Shown here: piece by piece, positions 35,139 through 43,637 of the stretch
Layout of the letters: every line of letters starts with the position of its first letter
Numbering within the stretch: the stretch's first letter is position 1
Assembly: GCF_042429435.1 (NCBI RefSeq)
Contig: NZ_JBHMAF010000194.1
Reading direction: 5' to 3' (one strand)
From: Ectobacillus funiculus
GTDB taxonomy: Bacteria; Bacillota; Bacilli; Bacillales; Bacillaceae_G
Length of the DNA: 64,000 nucleotides
Position numbers and translations under genes: made by a program
Notes under the pieces: model-generated
Told to the model about the DNA's origin: nothing
The model's database searches: none
The model's input: the letters and a program-made list of their open reading frames with translations, nothing else

Positions 35139-36317
35139 ATGGAAGCAAAAGCAGTGATTTCTCAAACAGAGACCATCAAGCAGCAAAGGCCAAAAAACAT
35201 CTTTGGAAAATTTGACGTTCGTGCTTATACGATGATTATTGCATTAGTAGGGATCTGGATTTTATTCTCATTCTTAAATGATACATTTTTAACTGCGCGT
35301 AACTTATCGAACTTATTTACACAAATGTCTGTAACCTCCATTCTAGCAATTGGTATGGTACTCGTCATCGTAGCCGGGCATATTGACCTGTCTGTCGGCT
35401 CTATCGTAGGTTTAACAGGCGGTGTTGCTGCTATTTTAAGCAGCTGGATGGGATTGCCGACAGTTGTTGCAATCATTGGTACACTTGTAGCGGGCATTCT
35501 CATTGGTTTATTGCAGGGGTGGCTTGTCGCATATCGTGCAATTCCTGCCTTTATCGTAACGCTTGGCGGTATGATGATATTCCGTGGTTTATTAATGGCT
35601 ATTACAAAATCAACAACGATTTCAATTTCTGATCCAAACTTTATAGCGATTGGAAACGCGTATTTCACAAATGCATTCGGAATGATTTTAGCGGTAATCG
35701 TAATTGGAGCATTGGCTATTTCAATGTTTAGAAGACGCAAATCTCGTCAGCAATATGGATTTGAAGTTGCGCCGTTCGGTTTAGATGCAGCAAAGCTTGT
35801 GTTCTATAGCCTTCTGATTATTGCATTCGTATATGTGATGAACAGCTATAAAGGAACACCATTTCCAATCATCCTTGTTATTCTTTTCGCATTAATCTTC
35901 AGCTTTATTTCAACAAAAACGACATTTGGCCGCCATATTTATGCACTCGGCGGAAACCCTGAGGCAGCTCGTCTGTCAGGTATTAATATTAAAAGCCGTA
36001 CAATGATTCTCTTTATCCTAACAGGCTTACTGTCCGCTGTGGCTGCTCTTATCCTAACAGCGCGCCTAACATCCGCAACGATTACAGCAGGACAAAACTT
36101 TGAATTGGATGCAGTTGCTGCATGTGTAATCGGTGGAACGTCGCTTATGGGCGGTACAGGAACAATCCTTGGAGCCATTATTGGTGCGCTTGTTATGACA
36201 TCTCTTGATAATGGAATGTCCTTAATGGGAATGGAATCCTTCTGGCAGTATATCGTAAAAGGAAGCATCTTAATTTTAGCAGTTTGGCTTGATATTGCGA
36301 GCAGGAATAAAAAGTAA
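35139..36317 (+). CDS. xylH: Sugar ABC transporter permease (XylH/GguB type)
   Basis: A 392-aa CUT2 permease with about ten TM segments. The conserved EAA-like region reads ALGGNPEAARLSGINIKSR, and GHIDLSVGSIVGLTGGVAA and CVIGGTSLMGGTGTILGAIIGA are family hallmarks. It starts three bases after the ATPase stop, after GGAGG. With the binding protein and ATPase it forms a complete importer. Confidence 0.88.
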   Translation: MEAKAVISQTETIKQQRPKNIFGKFDVRAYTMIIALVGIWILFSFLNDTFLTARNLSNLFTQMSVTSILAIGMVLVIVAGHIDLSVGSIVGLTGGVAAILSSWMGLPTVVAIIGTLVAGILIGLLQGWLVAYRAIPAFIVTLGGMMIFRGLLMAITKSTTISISDPNFIAIGNAYFTNAFGMILAVIVIGALAISMFRRRKSRQQYGFEVAPFGLDAAKLVFYSLLIIAFVYVMNSYKGTPFPIILVILFALIFSFISTKTTFGRHIYALGGNPEAARLSGINIKSRTMILFILTGLLSAVAALILTARLTSATITAGQNFELDAVAACVIGGTSLMGGTGTILGAIIGALVMTSLDNGMSLMGMESFWQYIVKGSILILAVWLDIASRNKK

Positions 36318-36372
36318 TGATGGTGTTGTCGGTGATCAAGAATAATACTGGAGTGGGGACAGCGTGAAATAG

Positions 36373-36658
36373 GTTTTTAACAATAAACCAGATGCCCTAT
36401 GTGTATCAGGCTTGACAGCAGGAGCTCAAACCGATGCACAGCTATTAATTAAGACGTGTGAAAGAAGTAGTGCCCAAAACGGTTGTGTTAGCAAACACAG
36501 GTGTAAGACTAAGTAATCTTGAAGAGCAATTGTCTATTGCTGATGGGGCAGTCGTTGGAACTACTTTTAAACAAAATGGGAAATTTGAGAATCATGTGGA
36601 TGTTAGACGAGTGAAAGAATTTATGGATAAAGTAAAGACTTTTCGCAATAAGCTTTAA
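36373..36658 (+). pseudogene. Remnant of a BtpA/SgcQ-family gene
   Basis: Two frames of one decayed gene. The first reads PDALCVSGLTAGAQTDAQLL; one extra base near 36455 then shifts to VKEVVPKTVVLANTGVRLSN, continuing to GAVVGTTFKQNGKFENHVDV. This is the C-terminal third of the BtpA/SgcQ TIM-barrel family, often found in sugar operons. The N-terminal two-thirds is missing. A bidirectional terminator follows. Confidence 0.75.
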
Positions 36659-36691
36659 GCCTTGTATCAAAAGAAATAAAACAATTAGAAT

Positions 36692-36739
36692 AAGAAAAAG
36701 CCAAATTCCTTGTACACTAAGGAAAATTGGCTTTTTCTT
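36692..36739. terminator. Bidirectional terminator
   Basis: AAGAAAAAGCCAAATTCCTT pairs with AGGAAAATTGGCTTTTTCTT (one mismatch). It has A/T runs on both sides and separates the sugar operon from the convergent ger operon. Confidence 0.85.
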
Positions 36740-36855
36740 ATCAAGTTTGCTTAACGTAATTTTCGTTAAAATGTGGACGGGGCTCCAATCTGTCGATGAT
36801 GGAAGATGTAAGTTATAACAAATCTAGACTTACCATTCTTGTTTAGCCAATCGGA

Positions 36856-37962
36856 TCACTTGGATAAATACTGAGGGTTAAATCGTCTTCTAATAAAAGC
36901 TACTATAAGAAGTGTCAAGGGAATATAGAATTGAAAAGGCGCTGCTTCATAAAAAGGAACGATTTTTAATCCTTCTTTTAAATGTTCCGAAGTATTACTC
37001 GCAATTATCATGGAGGAATTTAGTATTAAAATCCCGACAGGTAAAATAAGTTTTCGGTGATTTTCTATCTTAAATAGGTCAGCTATACCGATGGTCGCAC
37101 TATAAAAATACACTGCTATTTTAAAAAACACCCCAATAATCAAAGTTAAAATAACAATAACATCTACACGTTCTAAGATTCCAGCAACATCCACTTTACT
37201 TATGGTTGTCAATAAGGGAAAGGTTGCACGACTTGTCATATTAACTCCAAGAACTGTCACATTAAGAGCTATTGTGTAGCTTAGGATAATACTGCTTATC
37301 AGCATCCCTAATATTCCAATTTGTGTTACCAGTTTTGGTTTATTTAAGTATGGAAACAACATTGTGAAACAAATCATCTCACCAGGAAACGCAAACGTCA
37401 AAGGAAAGGCAGTCTGAAGAACAGGTTTCCAGCCGTTCTCCAAAACAGGAAGCAGATTTTTCACATCCATGATGCCAGAAAATAAAACGGAAGCATTCCC
37501 TAAAATGCCTAGCACAATAAATAGTATCATCATAATTTCCACTGTTCGTGCCAGAACTTCAATGCCATGATAAATTACATAAGCAATCGTGATTATGATG
37601 ATAAAATTAATGACAAAAATGGGAGTTGCATTATAGGCAGAGTTAACAAGAAGAATACCACCATCACGTAGAATCCTCGAAGCGGTGTAAATAAAATACA
37701 AAATGTATAACAACCCCAACGGCCAACCTATATATGTTCCCACGATTTTTTGGATATAACTTGTTAATGGAACAGTTGGAAACAAACGAAAGAGATAACC
37801 ATACATAAGAAACAAAGCTAATCCTCCGCCTAGGCTAACTAGAATTGCAAGCCAAGCATCTTGTTTAGCACCTATCCCTACACTAACTACAAGTGAAGTC
37901 CCGAGTTCAAATAAAACGATGATGCAGAATAATTGCCACGCACTAATTTTCGCTTTTTCCAT
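36856..37962 (-). CDS. GerAB-type germinant receptor subunit (second cluster)
   Basis: A 368-aa, ten-TM GerAB-type permease starting MEKAKISAWQLFCIIVLFEL, the standard family opening. It is the last gene of the A-C-B operon on the minus strand, 46 bases after the C subunit. It differs substantially from the B subunit at 5176, so the two receptors should recognise different germinants. Confidence 0.92.
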   Translation of the reverse strand: MEKAKISAWQLFCIIVLFELGTSLVVSVGIGAKQDAWLAILVSLGGGLALFLMYGYLFRLFPTVPLTSYIQKIVGTYIGWPLGLLYILYFIYTASRILRDGGILLVNSAYNATPIFVINFIIIITIAYVIYHGIEVLARTVEIMMILFIVLGILGNASVLFSGIMDVKNLLPVLENGWKPVLQTAFPLTFAFPGEMICFTMLFPYLNKPKLVTQIGILGMLISSIILSYTIALNVTVLGVNMTSRATFPLLTTISKVDVAGILERVDVIVILTLIIGVFFKIAVYFYSATIGIADLFKIENHRKLILPVGILILNSSMIIASNTSEHLKEGLKIVPFYEAAPFQFYIPLTLLIVAFIRRRFNPQYLSK

Positions 37963-38008
37963 ATGATTAGGATTCTCTCCTTTTTGTTTTTCCTTTCAAA
38001 GCTTATTC

Positions 38009-39208
38009 CTATTCCTGTAACAAATATGGGTTTATTCGCATGCCAGTTTGACGAATAAACGCATCCACCTTAACATTTATTTGACTTTCAGCGAATGTTT
38101 TACCCCATCTTTTTTTTATTTTTTTCCATTTCTCTGGTTCTGTGCGATTAATAATCTTCCCAAAACCATATATATCACTGTTCTCCCTTTGGGCAACATC
38201 AATAGCCGCTATAATCTCGTTCTTTATCTGATCGCCCCATTGTGTTTCTAATTTTTTCACTTCCTTAGGATCACTCAAATCAATATCACACTTTACTTCA
38301 TTAATAGTTCCTTCTGTCAAAGCATGAATAGAAAAAATCGGCTTTTCATTTTTAACTGTTACTGTTACATTCGTTTTAGATGTAGAATTTTTTACAGAAA
38401 TTCCATATTTCTTCTCTTTACAATCTAGGTCGTAAATAGTGCTCTCCATTTTATTTTTAATCCACATAACACCGCGGGCGTCACTTCCCGCTAACCATCT
38501 TACTAACTTGCCATCTTTAAAAAGAGCCATTCCTTGGATTTTAAGAATATCAGACAATTTTGTAGATGTTCCCTCTTTTGATTTGTGATTCCCAATGAAA
38601 GTAATCCCACTGATCACCAATCCATTTTCTTTACTTACTAAATCTTTTATCACTTCGTCGATAGTAACCTTGATATTTTCCGACCATAGGCTTTTGGTGA
38701 CTTTAGCCTTCCCTACAATCGCATTCACAGGAATTTTCTCTGAGGGACTTATTGTACTAATAATCGATTTTGCATCATTCCCCTTAGTTACAAGTACAGA
38801 AGAAGTCAAACGAGCTTGTGGAGATCGCTCAAATACATCAAATAGGTCTTGAATTCCCCTTTTAGCGAATGACTCTCCAATTATGATAAGTTGCACGTGA
38901 GTAAATAAAGGCTCCCTAGGCATTTTTTGAGATGTTTTGTATATAGCCGTACTAATGGTGGATCCAGTTCCAGTATAAACGGTTATAGGAGAAATTTGCT
39001 CTCCTCCTCCTTGCCCTTGCCCTCCTGCTACAGCACTTGGATTAATTACTTGTAAAGAGACGCGATACTCCTTGTCTTTGGATGCCTTATCTATCCCTAT
39101 AGCTGTCACCATAGATAGCTGGGATAACTCCCTCTGGTTCCAACAGCCAGCAAGTAATCCGGTATATAATAGTATCAACAGAAGGATGAGACCTCTAACT
39201 TTTTTCAT
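38009..39208 (-). CDS. GerAC-type germinant receptor lipoprotein (second cluster)
   Basis: About 399 aa with a lipoprotein signal ending in the lipobox LLAGCW and the GerAC blocks LSMVTAIGIDKA, REPLFTHVQLIIIGES and MALFKDGKLVRWLAGSDARGVMWI. I choose MKKVRG (39208) as start, with AAGG about seven bases upstream; in-frame ATGs lie at 39217 and 39214. The 5' end overlaps the stop of the A subunit, so translation is coupled. Confidence 0.92.
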   Translation of the reverse strand: MKKVRGLILLLILLYTGLLAGCWNQRELSQLSMVTAIGIDKASKDKEYRVSLQVINPSAVAGGQGQGGGEQISPITVYTGTGSTISTAIYKTSQKMPREPLFTHVQLIIIGESFAKRGIQDLFDVFERSPQARLTSSVLVTKGNDAKSIISTISPSEKIPVNAIVGKAKVTKSLWSENIKVTIDEVIKDLVSKENGLVISGITFIGNHKSKEGTSTKLSDILKIQGMALFKDGKLVRWLAGSDARGVMWIKNKMESTIYDLDCKEKKYGISVKNSTSKTNVTVTVKNEKPIFSIHALTEGTINEVKCDIDLSDPKEVKKLETQWGDQIKNEIIAAIDVAQRENSDIYGFGKIINRTEPEKWKKIKKRWGKTFAESQINVKVDAFIRQTGMRINPYLLQE

Positions 39209-40799
39209 TCCCATCATCCTTCAATCTGTTCTTATTTGATACAAATGGAGATTGTGTTCTATTTCTATTATTTGTACCAATGAATCGTGGGCGTGTAAGA
39301 AGCGACCATAGTGGAAATCGCAAAAGAGCATCCTTCTGATCAGCAAGAATAAAAGGTGCAAAAGGTGTAAGATACGGAGCGCCAAATGAACGTAAACTGC
39401 TCAAATGAGCGATTATCGCAATCAAACCTAACATAACTCCTAATAACCCCAGAAATGCTGCTAAAAGCATTAACGAAAAACGGATCAATCGTGCAGCAAT
39501 TGCCAGATCATATGAGGGTGTAGAGAAACTGGAAATACCTGTAATGGCTACAACTATTACCATTGCAGGAGACACAATTCCTGCTTGTACGGCCGCCTGT
39601 CCTAATATTAATGCGCCAACAATGGATACTGCTTGTCCAACTGCTCGCGGCATACGTATACCAGCCTCACGTAATACCTCAAAACTGAATTCCATTAATA
39701 GTGCTTCAACTACCGCAGGAAAAGGGACCCCTTCCCTTGATGCTGCTAGCGTAATTAAGAGAGGAGCTGGAATCATTCCCTGATGAAACGTAATCAATGC
39801 TATGTATAGAGCAGGGAATACTAACGAAATAATGAAACCGATATACCGCAAAACTCGTAAAAATGTTGCAATATCGTAACGATCATAATAATCCGAAGGT
39901 ACCTGAAAAAATTGTGCAAATATAGTAGGAACAATTAAAACAAAGGGTGTTCCATTTACTAAAATAGCGATTCGTCCTTCTAACAAATTTCCTGCGACTG
40001 CATCTGGGCGTTCTGTATTATAAATTGTAGGAAAAACAGTGAATGTTTTATCCTCAATGAATGCTTCTATATTGCCTGATTCTAATATTCCATCCGTTTT
40101 AATGGTATGCAAACGTTGTTTGACTTCTTCTACAAGATTATCCTTGGCGATCCCTTTGATATATAGAATAGCTACATCTGTTTGTGTCACATCCCCTATT
40201 TTCATCATCTCTAGCCATAAGTTCGGACTTTTAATTCGCCGTCGTATAAGGGATATATTTGTGTTTAAAGATTCATTAAAACTCTCTTTTGGCCCACGAA
40301 TGACAATTTGTGTAGTTGGCTCTGTAACTGCTCGTGATTCCCCGCCTTTCGTGCTGTTGCTAATGGCTTCCGGCCAACCATCGATTAAGATAAGTGTATT
40401 TCCAGATAAAAGAGATAAAAGAAGTTCACTCCAATTTTTAATGACCTTTATTTCCCCGATTGTTAACGAGTTGTCCTTAATAAAATCAAATATACTTTTA
40501 TTTGAAGACATAGTTTTATATGCGGAATCGGCTGTTTCATACATCAAAGAACGCATAATAAAATCACTGACCATATATTTATCAGACAGACTATCTATGT
40601 AAACAGCGGCGACTTGAATACATGGATTACTTCCTAATTTAAATTCACGAATAACTATATCAGGACTATTACCAATATCCTTCTTAATTCGCTTGAGGTT
40701 AGTTGTCAAGTCCGCAGAAAGAAGCAGTTCGTTTGTGTCAGTCTCTATTTTTCTTTCGTATGTCTTCTCATTGCTCCTTTTATATGAACGATTCCTCAA
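39195..40799 (-). CDS. GerAA-type germinant receptor subunit (second cluster)
   Basis: About 534 aa from a TTG at 40799 that follows AAGGGTG with good spacing; the open frame extends further to 40907 without a ribosome site. GerAA blocks VIRGPKESFNESLNTNISLIRRR, NTERPDAVAGNLLEGRIAIL and VGQAVSIVGALILGQAAVQ are present, with about five C-terminal TM segments. It is the first gene of a complete A-C-B receptor operon. Confidence 0.9.
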   Translation of the reverse strand: MRNRSYKRSNEKTYERKIETDTNELLLSADLTTNLKRIKKDIGNSPDIVIREFKLGSNPCIQVAAVYIDSLSDKYMVSDFIMRSLMYETADSAYKTMSSNKSIFDFIKDNSLTIGEIKVIKNWSELLLSLLSGNTLILIDGWPEAISNSTKGGESRAVTEPTTQIVIRGPKESFNESLNTNISLIRRRIKSPNLWLEMMKIGDVTQTDVAILYIKGIAKDNLVEEVKQRLHTIKTDGILESGNIEAFIEDKTFTVFPTIYNTERPDAVAGNLLEGRIAILVNGTPFVLIVPTIFAQFFQVPSDYYDRYDIATFLRVLRYIGFIISLVFPALYIALITFHQGMIPAPLLITLAASREGVPFPAVVEALLMEFSFEVLREAGIRMPRAVGQAVSIVGALILGQAAVQAGIVSPAMVIVVAITGISSFSTPSYDLAIAARLIRFSLMLLAAFLGLLGVMLGLIAIIAHLSSLRSFGAPYLTPFAPFILADQKDALLRFPLWSLLTRPRFIGTNNRNRTQSPFVSNKNRLKDDGNEKS

Positions 40800-41051
40800 T
40801 GGTTTCACCCTTATCGTTTTAATCAAATAACATGCTTCCTTATTATGAGCAGCCCAGTTTATGTTTATGCTGGGCTTTAGCAGTCCATTAGTGTTCACAT
40901 ATAGCATTTAATCTATTGGTAAAAGTGCAAAAGGATATCTTAGTTTGAAAGAGGGAAACATATAAGCAAGAACGGAGAAGTATTGTTACAGAACACCATT
41001 CACTATAGATGTATCATTTTTATATTGAATTCAAAAAGGAGAATTGTGTAT

Positions 41052-41288
41052 ATGAAAGTATTAGCTATTTTCTTTTTGTTTTATATATTGAATATTGGGT
41101 ATGTAATAATGATAGATATGAGGATGGGGGAAGACTTTTCTACATCCATAAATCATATAAAAAACCCTTTTAGGGTCATTTCGTTACCGGAATATTGTAT
41201 CATTATTATGTTACTATTATTTTTATTCCTACCGCCAATTGTTGCTTCTTTCAAGAAGATTATCCAAACAAAACGCCGTGAGCCGTAA
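41052..41288 (+). CDS. Two-TM small protein beside the second ger operon (candidate D subunit)
   Basis: 78 aa. TM1 is MKVLAIFFLFYILNIGYVIM and TM2 is near residues 47-68 (CIIIMLLLFLFLPPIVASF), with a short loop between and a basic tail (KKIIQTKRREP). AAAGGAGA stands ten bases before the ATG. It lies just upstream of, and divergent from, the ger operon. Size, two-TM topology and position match the D-subunit proteins described with Bacillus germinant receptors, which modulate germination. The assignment is by topology and context only. Confidence 0.6.
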   Translation: MKVLAIFFLFYILNIGYVIMIDMRMGEDFSTSINHIKNPFRVISLPEYCIIIMLLLFLFLPPIVASFKKIIQTKRREP

Positions 41289-41468
41289 CTTTGAACGATA
41301 TCCCAGCCTTCGCTCTACTTAGGGGTTGGAGATCTTTTTGTTAATGTAAGCAAAGGAAACAAATTGAATATTATTAGGTTTTTAGATATTAATGATATGA
41401 AATATAAAAATTCGTTCTTTCTACTTGTTACAGTCCATCAAAAAAAGACTTATTTATATACATCAAAA

Positions 41469-41500
41469 AGAGCCCCTATCAAAAAACTATAAGGGGCTCT
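41469..41500 (-). terminator. Terminator of acsA
   Basis: Stem AGAGCCCC with GGGGCTCT; on the minus strand it is followed by TTTTTGATG. It lies 13 bases beyond the acsA stop. Confidence 0.8.
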
Positions 41501-41512
41501 GCATACTTTAGT

Positions 41513-43228
41513 TTAGTCTTCCATCGTCGATAAATCACCTACTGGTAAATTTAACTCCCATGCTTTTAGGACACGGCGCATAATTTTTCCGCTACGTGTT
41601 TTTGGTAATTTATCTCGAAATTCAATTTCACGAGGAGCTGCGTGCGCTGCCAACCCTTTTTTCACAAATTGGCGTATTTCCTCAATTAATTCATCAGAAG
41701 CAGTATAGCCTTCGCGAAGAGCAATGAATGCTTTAATAATCTCACCACGAACAGGGTCTGGCTTTCCAATTACGCCCGCCTCAGCAACGGCTGTATGCTC
41801 GACAAGCTTGCTTTCTACTTCAAATGGACCCACTCTCTCCCCAGATGTCATAATCACATCATCAACACGGCCTTGGAACCAAAAATACCCATCCTCATCC
41901 ATATAAGCAGAATCTCCTGACACATACCATTCATCTTTTAAAAAACATGATTCATACTTTTCGTGATTATTCCAAATTTCGGACATCATTGATGGCCATC
42001 CTTTTCGAATCGCTAAATTACCCATTCGATAGGGAGGAAGAACGTCTCCGTTATTATCAACAATGGCTGCCACAATACCTGGAAGCGGTTTTCCCATTGA
42101 ACCTGGTTTAATTTCCATACAAGGATAGTTACAAATTAGCTGTGCACCCGTTTCAGTCATCCACCACGTATCGTGAATACGATTATTAAATACTTTAATG
42201 CCCCAATGCACAACTTCAGGATTTAACGGTTCACCGACACTTGCCATATGACGTAACGTACTTAAATCATACCGCTTAATTAGTTCATCTCCTGCACTCA
42301 TCAGCATTCGAAATGCAGTTGGTGCGCTATACCACACTGTGACACCATAATCTTCAATGGCTTGATACCAGGATTCAGGGCTAAAACGACCTCCAATAAT
42401 AACATTTGATGCTCCCATCAACCATGGACCAAAAATGCCATAGGATGTTCCTGTTACCCAACCTGGATCTGCTGTGCACCAATAAATATCATCTTCTTTT
42501 AAGTCCAGCACCCACTTAGCCGTTTGATAGTGCTGAAGCATAGCATTATGTACATGGAGAACACCTTTTGGTTTTCCTGTTGATCCAGACGTATAATGCA
42601 AAATCAAACCATCTTGACGATCAACCCACTCAATATCAAATTTCTTTCCAGCCTGTTGAATACGGCGATTGAAATCGAGATATATACCTTCTTCCTGTAT
42701 ATTTTCACCTACAAGGAAAATATGCTGTAACCTCGGTAATTCTTCGAATGGAACACGCTGTAATAAATCTGGCGTTGTAATCAATACTTTTGCACCACTG
42801 TCTTCTAGACGATCTTTTACAGCCGCTTGCATAAACGCTTCGAACAAAGGCCCAACAATCGCTCCTACTTTAATCGTTCCTAAAGCAGCAAAATATAATT
42901 CTGGTGAGCGAGGCATAAAAATAAATACACGATCTCCTTTTTCCACTCCTATTTCTTTCAATACATTTGCTACTTGATTTGATCGCTCTTTCATTTCTTT
43001 AAACGTATACTTTTCGTTCCTACTAGCATCTTGATAATATAAAGCAACTTTGTTTTTTCTGAAAGAATCTGCATGCCTATCAATCGCCTCATAGGCGACA
43101 TTGACTTTTCCAGTTTCAAACCATGAAAACTCCTTCTCCACCTCTGTCCAATCAAATGATCCGTACATTTGATTGTAATCTTGTAAATTAAAGTCCCCTT
43201 TTGATACAGAAAGCGATTTTATTTTCAT
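41513..43228 (-). CDS. acsA: Acetyl-CoA synthetase
   Basis: 571 aa, the length of Bacillus AcsA. It has the AMP-binding motif YTSGSTGKPKGV near residue 215, WMTETGAQLI, YVSGDSAYMDEDGYFWFQGRVDD and the C-terminal PKTRSGKIMRRVLK, whose Lys is the acetylation-controlled catalytic residue. It makes acetyl-CoA from acetate, ATP and CoA. AAGGGGAG precedes the ATG at 43228 (GTG at 43231 is possible). No acuABC genes are adjacent; a decayed aldo/keto reductase lies immediately upstream. Confidence 0.93.
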   Translation of the reverse strand: MKIKSLSVSKGDFNLQDYNQMYGSFDWTEVEKEFSWFETGKVNVAYEAIDRHADSFRKNKVALYYQDASRNEKYTFKEMKERSNQVANVLKEIGVEKGDRVFIFMPRSPELYFAALGTIKVGAIVGPLFEAFMQAAVKDRLEDSGAKVLITTPDLLQRVPFEELPRLQHIFLVGENIQEEGIYLDFNRRIQQAGKKFDIEWVDRQDGLILHYTSGSTGKPKGVLHVHNAMLQHYQTAKWVLDLKEDDIYWCTADPGWVTGTSYGIFGPWLMGASNVIIGGRFSPESWYQAIEDYGVTVWYSAPTAFRMLMSAGDELIKRYDLSTLRHMASVGEPLNPEVVHWGIKVFNNRIHDTWWMTETGAQLICNYPCMEIKPGSMGKPLPGIVAAIVDNNGDVLPPYRMGNLAIRKGWPSMMSEIWNNHEKYESCFLKDEWYVSGDSAYMDEDGYFWFQGRVDDVIMTSGERVGPFEVESKLVEHTAVAEAGVIGKPDPVRGEIIKAFIALREGYTASDELIEEIRQFVKKGLAAHAAPREIEFRDKLPKTRSGKIMRRVLKAWELNLPVGDLSTMED

Positions 43229-43241
43229 CACAAACTCCCCT

Positions 43242-43370
43242 TTATATCAGTAGTATTACCTTAAATGCTTCAGCCACTTGTTCTGGAGCCATAAATGGAT
43301 CCGGATGATGAATTAATAACGTGTCTATATAATCCGTGTTTGAAGATTTTTTAGCGATCGTTCTACTAAT
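43242..43370 (-). pseudogene. Aldo/keto reductase fragment
   Basis: On the minus strand the frame reads TDYIDTLLIHHPDPFMAPEQ then VAEAFKVILLI and a stop. The DYIDxLLIHxPDP block is the central signature of aldo/keto reductases. Both ends of the gene are missing, and the fragment lies 14 bases upstream of acsA, within its 5' leader. Confidence 0.75.
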
Positions 43371-43586
43371 TTAATACTAATGTTGGTTACTTGTATTGTA
43401 ATAGTGTGAGGTATGTTCTGGATGATGAGAGGATTTCAATACAATGCCACACTTTGTGATAAGCTCCATCTTTAATGAGAGAGCATTCTAAACTATTCTT
43501 CGCACGTATTGATATGGTATGATGGATCGATCGAGACGAAAATGAATCGAAAAGACTATTCCATAATCACCTGTTTTTATGTTACT

Positions 43587-43616
43587 GGCCACTGCCGCAT
43601 TTGCGGTCAAGTGGCC
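43587..43616. terminator. Strong hairpin downstream of nagE
   Basis: GGCCACTGCCGC pairs with GCGGTCAAGTGGCC with a small bulge around ATTT. It lies just past the nagE stop on the minus strand. There is no clean T-run, so it may stabilise the 3' end rather than terminate. Confidence 0.5.
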
Positions 43617-43637
43617 CCATGGTTTTATTTAAGAGCA

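Noticed and set aside
40747..40771. Possible frameshift at an A5 tract near the N-terminus of the second GerAA gene
   Set aside because: An out-of-frame ATG follows AAAAGGAG, and one extra A would fuse it to the main frame. The spacing to the ATG is only two bases, and a TTG at 40799 gives a complete protein, so a frameshift is not needed.
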